NCBI GenBank assembly: GCA_025677815.1
Contig: JAIXMP010000013.1
Location: 62,001-126,000 of the forward strand
DNA length: 64,000 bases
From: Phascolomyces articulosus
Lineage: Eukaryota; Mucoromycota; Mucoromycetes; Mucorales; Lichtheimiaceae
Direction: 5' to 3'
Part shown: piece by piece, positions 52,801 through 64,000 of the stretch
Layout of the letters: every line of letters starts with the position of its first letter
How positions within the stretch are numbered: position 1 is the stretch's first letter
Notes under the pieces: generated by a model
The model's input: the letters and a program-made list of their open reading frames with translations, nothing else
Told to the model about the DNA's origin: nothing
Databases searched by the model: none
Position numbers and translations under genes: made by a program

Positions 52801-52852
52801 TATATACGTCCAGCGTGTTGATATTTTTTCGTCGTGATTGGGAGTGATTCAT
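41248..52852. other. 11.6-kb region without a recognised gene, upstream of the APSES gene
   Basis: I read both strands and found only short, low-complexity frames, none with a family signature or a chain of splice-compatible exons. The region holds many homopolymers (A30 at 45469-45498), triplet repeats, four T9-10/A9-10 palindromes (43357-43375, 44249-44267, 45883-45900 and 46852-46870), a small hairpin at 51297-51326 and a few CGCG motifs. Part of it is probably promoter and 5' UTR of the APSES gene. Noncoding RNA genes cannot be excluded by eye. Confidence 0.5.
45469..45498. repeat. A30 homopolymer
   Basis: Thirty consecutive A residues, the longest single-base run noted in the window. 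No coding or retroposed sequence is recognisable next to it. Confidence 0.95.
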
Positions 52853-53539
52853 TTAAAAGAAAGGTAACTTGAGAACCTTTTCTTCTTCCAAAAGAATAGC
52901 AGACATGACGTACCAAGCGGTGAGTGAAAGTGTGAATGAAATCCAGGCACCAGCCTTTGTCAAACCAACAACACCAGTCAAACCACCGAGACCACCAAAG
53001 AAGAAAGTAAGGAAGACTTGAAGAAGAACAGCACGAATAATCCAAGGTTGTTTGAAGGTACCAATAAAGAAGATAAAAGAAGGAACAGCGAAAGCAATTT
53101 GCCAGAGACCAACAACATTATGAAGTTCATGAAGACCTTCAGCACCTTCAGCAGTAACAGCAGACATAAAACCAGCACCCGAACTGAACATGACACCATA
53201 AGAAATCCAAAAACCAGCATAAGTAAGCATGGTAGTAGCAGCGAAAGTATTACCTGCTACCATTTCAAAGATACCACAGACGAATTGACCCATGCCAGAG
53301 AAACCAAGAGCGACACCCATTACACCTTGGGGAAGTTCAGTCACAATACCAGCATTGGTAATACCGACTAAGAAGGCACCAAGAGCGAAAGCACCAAAAC
53401 CAATGGCCATAGGGTTCGAATGCTTTTTAGCATGTTCAGGGATATTGCAAACGGGACCTGAAACATGAGAATGGCTAGATTCAGTAGCCTTTTCAACTTC
53501 GAGAACAATGCTGCCTTCTTCGGTCTTATGGTGGGTCAT
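52853..53539 (-). CDS. Acetate transporter family protein (Gpr1/Fun34/YaaH, AceTr)
   Basis: Members such as yeast Ady2/Ato1 and E. coli SatP move acetate, succinate or ammonium across the plasma membrane. This is a single exon of 228 aa. A hydrophilic N-terminus of about 40 residues leads to the family signature SNPMAIGFGAFALG and then six hydrophobic segments, among them GVMGVALGFSGMGQFVCGIF, TMLTYAGFWISYGVMF, LWQIAFAVPSFIFFIGTF and ISFTLSLTAWYVMSAILL. Length and topology match the family. The gene differs from its neighbours in having no introns and in strongly favouring GGT, GCT, GTT and CTT codons, as highly expressed genes do. The substrate cannot be read from sequence; acetate is the family default. 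Confidence 0.92.
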   Translation of the reverse strand: MTHHKTEEGSIVLEVEKATESSHSHVSGPVCNIPEHAKKHSNPMAIGFGAFALGAFLVGITNAGIVTELPQGVMGVALGFSGMGQFVCGIFEMVAGNTFAATTMLTYAGFWISYGVMFSSGAGFMSAVTAEGAEGLHELHNVVGLWQIAFAVPSFIFFIGTFKQPWIIRAVLLQVFLTFFFGGLGGLTGVVGLTKAGAWISFTLSLTAWYVMSAILLEEEKVLKLPFF

Positions 53540-53551
53540 TTTTTAAATAAA

Positions 53552-53554
<3 letters not shown>

Positions 53555-53590
<36 letters not shown>
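53555..53590. repeat. (AGT)12 microsatellite in the transporter leader
   Basis: Twelve perfect trinucleotide copies begin 16 bases upstream of the transporter start codon, so they should be transcribed in its 5' UTR. Confidence 0.9.
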
Positions 53591-53644
53591 TAAAGAACAA
53601 TAAGTAATTGCAAAAAAAAAAGTGGAACAAACAAAAGTTTGGTC

Positions 53645-53656
53645 TTTTTATATATA
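53645..53656 (-). promoter_or_regulatory. TATA box, acetate transporter gene
   Basis: On the minus strand this reads TATATATAAAAA, about 105 bases before the start codon, a good position for a fungal TATA element of a strongly expressed gene. Confidence 0.5.
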
Positions 53657-56600
53657 TTTTTTTTTTTAAAATTCGAACGTTTCACAAAAAGACCATTTGG
53701 CTTCCCCACACTTTGCTTCTTGTGGAATTAACTCAGCCTACACCCGATTTAGATTTTAGAATTACCTTTTAATGGGTTCCTAGGGAAAAAAATCTAAATA
53801 TGCTGTAATCCTCTAAGGGAATATAATTCCCAAAGTTGCTAGAAAAAAAACCCACAAAAGAGTCAAAATAATACATATTTTACTCACGAGACCTTAAAGT
53901 TATATCAATTTATTATACTTTTATAGGTAAAATAACAAATCTGTCAAAAAAAAAGAGTTATTATTATTTTTATAGGTAAAAAAAGATTCATTCGTTTTTT
54001 TTCTTTAACATGATCAGTCTTTTTTGTGTACCACTTATTTACCTCTTGCCCTTTTCACATTTGTTCTCAATGAAAAAAAAAAAAGTTTTTTTTAAAGCTC
54101 CATTCCATATATGGAGTAATCAATCCGAGTATCAAAATTCATTTTTTTTTTTTACATCTGATGGAAATTATACCAATTACAACATATTCATCTCAGACCC
54201 AAAAAAAAAATTGAAACGATAAGGAATCCTTTGTGTTGCGTAAATGACCTTGGATGATGATTTCGGCTTTCTAAGCAAACTCCCACGTTTCTTCCTCTCT
54301 TCTTCAATATATATTATGTTCATTATTTCAATATATGTTGTGAAGTGTTTTGACAAGTGAATGTCTCCTTTATTCTTTTTTTTTTTTTTTACGTTTTCCA
54401 TGTCTTCGATTTTTCCCATCAGTTCTATAATTGGGATATCTTTTCCCACACCAGAAGCACTTTATTCCCTTTTTCTATCTGTAAAGAATCATATTAACAA
54501 AGAATCATGACTATATAGGGTATATGGTTATAACAAAAAAAAATGCATACCAATGATTGATCCCTTTACACTTATTATAGAATAAATAAACACACAACAA
54601 AAAGTATCATGAACTTTAAGAGGATACCATGAACAAATATGTCTTGTCGACCGAACCTCGGTAGGAAGAGTCGCCGAACAAATCAAAAGGTATATACTCC
54701 CTCTCTCTTTATTTTCAATATATTAGAGTTAACTTATCATCATCCATCATTAACCAACGATGACTCTAATAGTATACAAATGGGGGTTTCCGGGCCGCTG
54801 ATGTTTTTTTATGGTTGGTTTCAGTAATAAGTTTTTTATTTAGTGTTATTATTACTATAATAGCCATACAAAACAAATTGATGAAATTTTTTTTTCAAGT
54901 GCTATTATCATGATGATAATGAATCCATCTTTTTTTTTTCTTATGATTATTATTGATGATATATTTTAATATTTCAATGAGATAAAAAGAATGTAAGGAA
55001 ACAATTACAAAAGGAATATCATACTATTATGATGTGGCTAAATGGTCATGACTACAACAATGTATTTATTATTATTCATTAGAATTTGACAACCTATAAA
55101 TCATAAGTAAATAGTACATTTTCTTCCTTTCTTCCAGAACTCCCAGTTTTGTCGATATTATCTATGTTTGTCGTTCATGGGAATATTTTGGGTCCAAGCT
55201 CTTGACTTTTAGACTCGTTCTGCAAAAAAAAAAAGAAAGTTTAAGCCTAAACGATCGTCATCGTCTCATTTATTATTATTATTTTATTATTATTGATTGA
55301 TTGGGATATGTTTTGTTGAGTGAAATAGAATAGAATAAATAAATATGTCCTTTCTCAATTATATCATCTGGTATTCCCAGGGCGTAATATTTATTACATT
55401 ATATCACCAAATAAAGACACCGTAACTACGCCAAATTTCACATTAAGTATAGAACAAAAGCTTCTCTTCTTTCTATATATTATGAAAAATAAAACCATAA
55501 ATTCAAATGCTGAATTTTATTAAGTGATAAGATGTATACGTAATTCTCCCTCATTATTTGTTTCTTCTTTTTTTTTTTCAAAAGAAAGATATAATGTGAT
55601 TTTCATCTAGAAAGAAGATTCCCTAGTGATCATTGTGTTAGAGCACGCTCATTGGATCGTTTTCTTCCATTATGCGGGGATCCACGGAAGAGCCGAATGT
55701 TGAGTGGTGTTAGAAAAAAGATATCATTAAACTCAAGGCATCTTCTTTCTATTATGGGTACGTTATAATACCTTAATTTTATTCTCTCGCTCTCTAAGAA
55801 AATCAGTCAGCATCTATCATCATCATGATATATATCCTATTGAAGACATCATCGATTGCCTATTTGTTAATTCTTGTTTTTTTAGGGAAACAGGAGTTTT
55901 TGTTGTGCCGTGTTGTGTTTAGAGTCAACACATAACGGTAGTTCCGAATAACCGTGTCCGTTTCCAACAAGATAAAACTTCAGAACCAAACTGTCGTTGC
56001 TTATAGCATATAGACAAATTTAGGCTAAAAAGAAAATGACAAGACGGTGTCATACTCAAGTACTTTGATGATACTTTTGCCTTTCTATTTAGTAATATAG
56101 ATGACGGAGGATATATTCATAACAACACCAATAGAATGATCTATAAAGTACTTTTTCATGTTAAACACAAATAATATTTTTGAGAACCAAGAATCTATGT
56201 GATAGCTTCAATATGATTGTGCACTTATTATTGTATATGTGAATACTATCTGTTGCATTGAGCACTTTAGGAATATATAGTGTCTATTGATATATATTAG
56301 AAGAATTATATCAACCGTCCTATACTATATTTCATTTACTATCACAAAAAAAAAACAATGATACAAACGATTGTACCCAGGTATTATATAATAACATATA
56401 ATTACACCCGACTCTCTTTCCTTTTCTTTTTTTTTCAATCCATTGACTGAGAGACGAGAGTGCAAAAACATATAGCCGAACCCGATATTTCCTTTCGAAT
56501 AAAAAGAATGAGTTACCCAGTATTGGATCCCCGGTAAAGCAATCCATTCCTCTATTCATATATGTACATTTTCATTCATCACACGAAGCATTATTAAATA

Positions 56601-57347
56601 AAATAATATTTAAGTTTGTACGATTGTGATCCAGAATCTTTCTACCCTAAAAAAAAAACTTGCAAAAAAGAGTAAAAAAGAACTTGTTTTGTGATCAATG
56701 GGAAAAAAATCACATAAATGTTCACACACATCAATTCGAAAAACTAATCATAATTGTTATCATCCCATTTCTTTCCTTGAATTGTTCTAATTACTACTTG
56801 TATGGACCTTTTTTTTTCTGTTGTTTCTTTTTGAACGTAAAGGGGGGGGGTGTCGTGATGATTTTATGGAAATGTACAACAGTCTCACAAGACGCTAAAT
56901 CAGTACTATTATTTGATCAAGTTTAGATAAAATGGTTTATAATAATTAGCTTTAATAACAATAATAAAAATCATCAGATTCGACCATCGTTCAAAAAGTG
57001 AAACAAAATTCCATTTTGTTTTCGGTGCAAAATCATGTGAAGTGTTAACATTGTATAGGTAATAAGGTGGCGACCAATAGATTATATTATATTTTGTAAT
57101 CCCCAATTCTTGGTGGTATACTTCATATTAATCACTTAGAAGAAGAAGAAAAACGTATTTATTATTTTACTACGTAAAAGTCTTGTATAAACAATCAGTT
57201 AGAAAAAAAAATATATAGACATTAAGTTTTTGTTATGCTTCATCAATTAGACTAGAATGTTTCCCGCTATTAGGTTCTTGTAGTTGTCCTATTTTTTTTT
57301 AAATTATAAAGCAGTCTATTTTCTTTCAGAAACAAATAAAAACGAAA
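53657..57347. other. Intergenic, no confident gene
   Basis: This 3.7 kb is AT-rich with homopolymers and ATT repeats. A higher-GC patch at 55610-55765 and short frames on the minus strand at 56332-56559 and 56909-57106 look faintly protein-like, but lack starts, splice partners or a recognisable family. They may be relics. Confidence 0.5.
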
Positions 57348-60300
57348 ATGGACCTGAAACCACCAGAAATAGTAATACCTCATGGCAATGATGGGTTGGA
57401 TGACAATAACAATATAGGATTTAATAACAAAGAACCTACTGTCGTCGAAACAATACCTGTGATACCTTTAGGAAAAGCAGTTCATACTCTGCTTCATGTG
57501 AAAGAAGAAGTTTTTCAGCAAGCAATTGTCAAATCGAGTAACCGAGATTGTAAACATGTGTTTTTTTTTACTCGTCAATAGATTGATCCAAAGGGAAAGA
57601 AATAATGTTAAATATTAATACCGCTTTATTTAAAACAAAAATATAGCACCTATTGTACGCGCTTTATATTCGATCGATGACTACTTAAATTCATCGCGTT
57701 TTGCTGATGTTTACGATCCACTCAAAGATCAAGTAACGATCGAACACCAACTCTTTTTTTTTTTTTTGCGTTGACTATTATTTAATAATAAGACTACTGT
57801 GTTTTTTTTGGAAATAAGGGAAAATTAATATGTATATCAGTAGTTCTTGAAACCAAAAAGTAGTCAAGCCAAACCAGCTTTACGATTAGCGCGTTATCTA
57901 TTAATGGATTCTCAACACAAGAATAATTTTCGCGCTTTTTTCAAGACGCATGAACTCCAATCTGATGATAAACGTCGGCATTTGGCTGGTGTCATATTGC
58001 TTGAAAGTGTGGTGGATATGGAATCCATCATGGAATTTATTCCAGATTTAGTTCATCTTGTACAGCTCTATGGGTAACTTGTCTGTCTTCTTTTTATTAT
58101 TATTATTATATATGTGAATGAATGAATGAATGGAAAAAATAGTTGGCTCATTTTTTAAATAAATATTAGTGATAAACCAACTTTGACAGCATGTATTTCG
58201 TGTGATATAGTCATTGCTTATTCAAAAAATACATTGCTACCAAAAGAATCAACCAAAAATAATACTGGAAGTATGATTCAAGTGATTGGTGATCAGGATG
58301 AGGATTGGGATGGCATCGATGATACTTGGGGATATGTCAAAGATGTTTTTTCGTTCATGGAAAAGGTAAACAGTTAGTAATTCACTTATTCATCCATTAT
58401 GTAATTTTTTTTTAATTTTAACGATTTCTCCCCAAAACAACTATTCACAAATCAAATATAGTGGTATCCATTTGATCCAATTGCTATATCTGCCTGGAAA
58501 GAATTGGAAAGGTTCATAGAGGCAGCACAGAATGCAATTCTAAATGGAGGTAAAAAAATATAGAGGAGAGGTCTTAATTTTGAGAGATGATTACACTGAG
58601 CTTGAAGGCTACTGTTAACGTCAATGCCTTTTTTTTGCATAATTATAGACCTTTACCAAAGAATAAATAAAGCATGGAACATTTTGACGAACGTATTGAC
58701 TTCTAAGAACATCGTATCCAAAAAGACATTGTCTATTAAAAAACAATTATCATGTCTTGAACAGGTAGAGTATAAATTCGTGTAATTTGAAGTTGGTTAT
58801 GTATGGCTCAATTGTGTCTTTCTTAATTCAGGAGAGTGATGATCCGCTGGTACAGTATATAAGTATTATAACTGTTGCATTGTTACAAAAGTCTCAATGG
58901 ATAAATAATGCCGAAGGCTTATTATCTCCCGAAGAACGGGATATCAAGCAACGAATATCCGATGGTCTAACCAAAATGGTAAGTCGTAGGGAACATATGG
59001 ATAATGATTATGGCATCAAATTCAAAACGTTGATAGTTATTATTGTAATCGAGATAGATGAAACAAAAGATGCCTTCCCCTTTTAAATCATGTGGAACAA
59101 TGACCCTTTGTCAAGTTATCCTTCATGCACCTCACCTCATAGTACATAATCCAGAAATTGAAGTCCCTGCTTCATTAGCACGAGAAATGATCAAGATGGC
59201 TCTTACAGATAATATTTCATTGGATCAACTCCCACGTTCAATTATATTTTCAAACGAAACAATACAAATATTATTACATGATATTGTGGGTGCATCTAAT
59301 GGGAAAGCTGCTGATATATTAAATGATATAATTGGAAAATTGGAACAAGACGCGGATACATCCATGGATACTACCCAATTCAGGTACTCTGCGCTTTACA
59401 AAACTAAAAAAAAAAATATTGCTACGTTGGAATAGGCTTAACTGAATCCGTTGTTTTATTCTTGACGGGACTTTTCAGTGCTCCATTAGTGGATGAACTA
59501 TTGAAATATGTGACAAAGAATGATCTTGCTTGTAAAGTACTTATTCGAATGATGGATATTGCCGGTAAGTCTTGATACAAAATAAAAGTATTTTCTTTTT
59601 CCCCAGAGGCGAGAAATATGATATATGAAAACAGAAAAAAAAACAGCTGAACAATTAGAGGAGATTTACGTAGTTTAATACCTCGACTTATGAAAATGGG
59701 TCATGATCCTGATCCAAGAACAAACCAAGTGTGTAAAGCACTTATTGCGAAAGCCTTGATGGCAAAACCATGGTCAAATCATGGTGATGGTTTACTCGTG
59801 TTGATTGATATGATTCGGTATAATCTTAAATATGTAGAAATTTAATGACCATTAAAAGAAAAAAAAAAGAATATGTGTGGCACTAATTACAAAAAAGGGT
59901 TATATAGATATTTTAAGAACATAAAAAAATATCCTAATATTGTTTCACAAAACGACAAGACATTCACATCACCAGCTGATCTCATCACTTCTAATGTAAC
60001 ATCATCTGTTCAAGAAACTTTAAGTAATGATGGTAAGTTACCAAAATGAAGAATCGAGGAATTTTTGTTATCACACGATAAAATATAACCTAATCAGTAT
60101 TTTTTTTTTACAGTAATTGAAAGTTATACAGCAGAACTTTTATCAATACTTCAATTATGGGCAATGAAGGTTAGTTATTGTATTTGTGCCTTTTTTAATT
60201 ATCCAATTTTAACCTTTTTTCCCTCATTCTTTTTCATGGTTGTAATTATAGGCTACTAAAGAAGCAATCCAAAATGGGCTCAGTCAACTTGTGTATGCTA

Positions 60301-61109
60301 GTTATTCAGCACCGAACGATGGTGTGTTTATTGATGCATGGAAGAATATTTCTCATGGATTAATAAATAGTAATAACCCTGATGCTATTTGGGTTGTGAT
60401 AAAACATTGTTATCGTATCATGAAAAACCAAGTAAAGTATGTTGAATAACATTTATCTTATCCTATTTGTTAACAATGAGTAAACTTTATGTTTTGAATG
60501 AAAAAAAAAAAAAAAAAAAAAAAAACTAGCTAACTGATTTGTTTTTCTTTCGTTAGATTAACAAACGAATTGTTGGATGAAAAAACCGAGAAGAGTGATC
60601 GCGAAGTTTATACAATTATTGTGAAACGATTATCACCCTTATTGATTCTTCGAGTACGAAGTGTAACAAAATGTTGCGGGATGGATGTGAAAAACAATGA
60701 CAAGAGATAAATAATCTTACTGATATGATATATAAAATTAGACATTTCCGCAACAAGCTTATCATTATGTGTATCTTTCAAAACCATCCATTTTAAAGTA
60801 TAACGTGGATTGGGATGCATTGGATATAAATCCAAGAAGTATCAGATGGTTGGATGAAGATGATCATAATGACCCGGAACATTTAGATCAAAGTGAATTG
60901 TTATTTGAGGAACTTTCATCTCGGTAAGCTTTTCTTTTGGCAATGTTATATATATTACAATGATGATATAGTAAGGGGAAGCATTCTTATATAATAAATT
61001 AAATATGATAACTTATATTATATGTAGTGCACAAGATCCTACTGAATTTCAAGAAAATCAGACATTAGCGAAAACATTATTGACACACATTTATTGTCAA
61101 TTATCATGA
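57348..61109 (+). CDS. Unidentified helical-repeat-like protein, 786 aa
   Basis: I do not recognise the family. Sixteen exons: 57348-57549, 57647-57732, 57844-58073, 58170-58365, 58462-58549, 58649-58764, 58832-58978, 59058-59383, 59479-59564, 59661-59817, 59908-60032, 60114-60169, 60252-60436, 60557-60653, 60742-60923 and 61028-61109. They join in phase to 2361 nt, which supports the structure. The protein is mostly predicted amphipathic helix, with Leu/Ile-rich segments such as LTACISCDIVIAYS, LLKYVTKNDLACKVLIRMM and IIVKRLSPLLILRTFPQQA, suggesting an ARM/HEAT-like solenoid. There is no signal peptide or membrane segment; the N-terminus is Pro/Asn-rich and an acidic stretch (DQDEDWDGIDD) lies at about 200. 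It is probably a soluble scaffold. It converges on the channel gene 234 bases downstream. Exon 10 uses a GAG acceptor. Confidence 0.8.
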
Positions 61110-61343
61110 ATAATTATTTTATTCCGTTTATTTGTTGATGTTAAAATTATCAATGCACCAAAGAATGATGTACAGCAGCACAAATTATTATATAAATTGC
61201 ATTTTTTTTAATAATATATGTTACGTACATAAATAAAAATATCTAATGCAATACAGATAGTGTGAATGAAGGTATATGAAGCATCTACCAGATATATAAA
61301 AGGCAGATTTAAATTTCTAAAATTCTTGGTTATAATAATATCA
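61110..61343. terminator. Convergent 3' ends of the unknown gene and the channel gene
   Basis: Only 234 bases separate the two stop codons. The interval is AT-rich, with T- and A-rich stretches suited to transcript ends on both strands. A TATATAAAAGG sequence near 61291 has no gene in the right place to serve. Confidence 0.5.
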
Positions 61344-64000
61344 TTAATTTTCGCTTAAAAGATAACGGGATCTATGCCGTGCATCATAATCCTGTACTGT
61401 TTTGACATAAGCAATGTAATATATATAGGTCGGATTGAACCGTTGATTTCGCCGCTCCCAAGGAAAACACCAAAACAACTCGATTTCCGCTAGTGATTCT
61501 ATATATACAAAACAATATACAACGGAAGATATGGAAATATCAATAAATAACTGCATTATCAAATTTATTAAATGGTAATAGATAATAATGAAGCGATAGT
61601 TCTGTATACATACCAGCTAAATAAGTAATCCTATAAGCAATATAAATATGCCACGGATGTAATGTAAAATAATTATTAATACATGATTTTATTTATTTAC
61701 CAACACTCTCCAATAATAATGTATACACATACCATACACGTTTTCCTTTGCGTTTCACCTCAGCAACAATGCTTGTCATTAGTGCACTATGTGTATTATA
61801 TAAACATTAATATCAACTGGAAAATCGGTTCGTTAAAAAAAAGTAACGATCAAAGATTATATGTATAAAAAGAATCCTTACATTAAAACATTAAGTAAAA
61901 TGATTGTTGTCGAAATTGAGAAAACAACAGATAATATACTAACAAGAGGTCTGCTTTCTACTGGACGGTTTTGTAATATGTCCCACCTTCCGTGTAAAAA
62001 GAACCATACCGTTTTTGCTGCAAGGCCAACATTACGAAATCGATTAGCATCAATTGGATTGCTGGTCATTTCAAGAGGTCTTGTAATATCCACGGTTCCC
62101 TCATAGCTTTGAACAAATTCTTCATCACTAACGTTAAATAAAAGGACGATAAAAGTATGTGTAAAAGTGCAAAGTACAATGAACAAAAGCAAAGCCAGAG
62201 AGGTCATGCGTTTGCTTATTTGAACCACAATTTCAAAGACGATTCCCTAAGACAATATAACAATATGGAAATTGTTGTTTTTTTTTTAGTTGTCAGTATC
62301 AATGAAAATGATCCACTAGGTATTCTTTTAGTAAAAAATATACAATGTTATATCTTACCAAATCTCTTATAACACGTAGCCGTACCAGTGAATGTAACCA
62401 TAACATGAACACGGATATTGCACATGCATCAACCTATTTATTATTATATCATCATAATTAAGATTTCTTTTATCTTGGTGATATCAGATAATAATAGTAA
62501 TAAAAAAAGGAAAATAACGAACATACCGGATATTCTCGACCCGAAAGAATGACAATGGCACCAGCTATAGGAAGCAATACGGCTGCAAGTGATATATAAT
62601 TATAAAACAATCGAAAGTATCCCACACCACAAAACCAAATATGTCGAGTTTCTTGTGTCACCAAAAATGCAGATACGGTAAGCATAAGTACTAATGTAGC
62701 AGTATTATTGATCTTGGGAAAAGCAACATTGACGGAAAATAAAACTTGATTAGCTATATAAATCAAACACACCCATGTGAATCTTGCTCGACCAAAGGTA
62801 CGCCACTTGTACATCAACATGGCTTCCATTGCAGGTTCACCTTGACGAAAAACTTCGCTACGACCTGAGGCAGCTTGTTGAACAAATAAACTGGCGTAGG
62901 AAGGACATGTATCGTACTTGTCCTTGTAATATCGAATACGTAGATTCTCATATTGAGTATAGTGAATTAATGGAAAAACGCACAAGGTGACAAAATGTGG
63001 TTTTCTGCTATGTTGCTGACCTGGTGTGTGTTTGCGGCATAATGCTGTTTGTACGGACGAAATATCAGTAGTGGAGGCTGGGAGTTGTTCTGTTGTTGAA
63101 AATCCCCAAAGTTCAGCTAATCGCGTTGTTATATTACGACGTCGTGGCATGGGTGACAATAACTGACCATTAATAGATTGTTGCTTATTATTTGCTGTAT
63201 TAATGACGATATCGGATGATGAAGCTTCCAAAATAGGACAATGTGGAGTGACAGGTATATAGGATAGTTGGTGCATCCAATCCAACACCATATCTGGACA
63301 CTTGGAACATAAGAGTGGGAGTGCGTCGGTAAAGGTAACAAGGTATCCTGGGTGATATGTTTTGCTTGATTGGATCATGTAGTCGACAAGAATACGTGCG
63401 TCATCATACGCACCACAGAGTACAGCAGCTGCCAAAGTACTTGTTGTGAATTGCTGTTCGTGTGGATAATATATATCATTTCGCCGATTCATTGTGAGAT
63501 TACTGTTGCCATGGTAAATTGTTAAAATTGATGTTGGCTTGACTTTTATTTCATTATCATTGTTCTTAAACAACAGCTGTTTCAATAATCTGGAAGAATT
63601 TGGATATTGGACAAGACCTATTAATGCTATGTTACCAGCGGGTGTTTGGAAAAACTTTGGTTGGTGTTGCAATGAATGATCTGTTATGCGTATCATCTGT
63701 TGAAAGATATGGTTGAAATTACGAGACTGTATATATACATTATCAGTTTTATTGAATACCTTTTTAGATAATATAACAAAAAGAGAATGTACTAGTGTTT
63801 ATACAATACCTTCCATTCTTTTAGCTTTGAATACACACTCATTTGATACAATACAGGCATTGACAAAAAAGCGTACTGAGATTTGCTCCAAAAGTTTCCA
63901 CTTGTACAAAACAAATGTTCTGATCCATCTGTCATTGTAACTGATATCCAATGATTGTCAAAAAAGTATATAACTGGTTTATTGTTTATCCATTGAATAC
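61344..64000 (-). CDS. TRP-like ion-channel domain protein (5' part beyond window)
   Basis: This is the C-terminal part of a multi-pass membrane protein that resembles fungal Ion_trans/TRP-type channels. Minus-strand exons: 64000-63810 (continuing outside), 63696-62527, 62433-62359, 62246-61882, 61786-61733, 61630-61614 and 61498-61344. They join in phase. The outer part has FDNHWISVTMTDGSEHLF and a hydrophilic region resembling propeller-linked fungal channels. About five or six hydrophobic segments follow (FTWVCLIYIANQVLFSV, YISLAAVLLPIAGAIVILSG, MTSLALLLFIVLCTFTHTF). A pore-like stretch AAKTVWFFLHGRWDIL precedes the last helix ISTTIILLNVLIALMTSIV. The tail after it (LAEIELFWCFPWER) is typical of this fungal group. 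Ion selectivity is unknown. One coding exon is only 17 nt. Confidence 0.75.

Noticed and set aside
56332..57106. Minus-strand open frames of 75 and 65 codons
   Set aside because: No recognisable family, Phe/Lys runs typical of T/A tracts and no splice partners; most likely chance or relics.

Overview
This is a eukaryotic, AT-rich, intron-dense window that reads as a Mucoromycota (zygomycete-type) fungal chromosome. Supporting signs are short GTAAGT...TAG introns throughout, pyrimidine-rich leaders, an APSES regulator, a Gpr1/Fun34/YaaH transporter, a yeast-type bifunctional glycogen debranching enzyme and a secreted GH46 chitosanase, which fits a chitosan-walled fungus. The very low GC and the abundance of A/T and triplet tracts recall Cunninghamella-like Mucorales, but genus is only a guess. 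I built the spliced models by hand from splice sites; every complete multi-exon model gives a coding length divisible by three.

Layout. 1-3285: AT-rich, with two higher-GC islands that may be decayed coding DNA. 3286-16548, all plus strand: eIF3g, an Mga2/Spt23-like IPT-ankyrin transcription factor, Ddi1 (ubiquitin-receptor aspartic protease) and a GCK-III (MST/Kic1-like) kinase. 16898-22425, minus: glycogen debranching enzyme, convergent with the kinase. 24610-37803, all plus: SLC10A7/Rch1-like membrane protein, OTU2/OTUD6-type deubiquitinase, methionine sulfoxide reductase A, GH46 chitosanase and a Kv-beta-like aldo/keto reductase. 39132-41247, minus: StuA/Efg1-type APSES transcription factor, followed by 11.6 kb with no recognisable gene. 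52853-53539, minus: acetate transporter family protein. 57348-61109, plus: an unidentified 786-residue helical protein in 16 exons. 61344-64000, minus: C-terminal part of an ion-channel-like protein whose 5' end lies beyond the window.

How the genes relate. Nothing resembles a bacterial operon or a classic biosynthetic cluster. Loose themes are ubiquitin/proteasome biology (Ddi1, OTU deubiquitinase, and a transcription factor whose yeast relatives are activated by the proteasome), redox (MsrA, aldo/keto reductase), carbon use (debranching enzyme, acetate transporter) and wall remodelling or morphogenesis (chitosanase, GCK-III kinase, APSES factor).

Points of most interest: the aldo/keto reductase has two of four catalytic-tetrad positions changed; the chitosanase looks like an anciently acquired bacterial-type enzyme; the Mga2-like factor lacks an obvious membrane anchor and sits next to Ddi1; several micro-exons carry catalytic residues; and the APSES gene faces a very large empty upstream region. 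I found no confident tRNA, rRNA, CRISPR array or intact mobile element, and no clear new multi-gene system.
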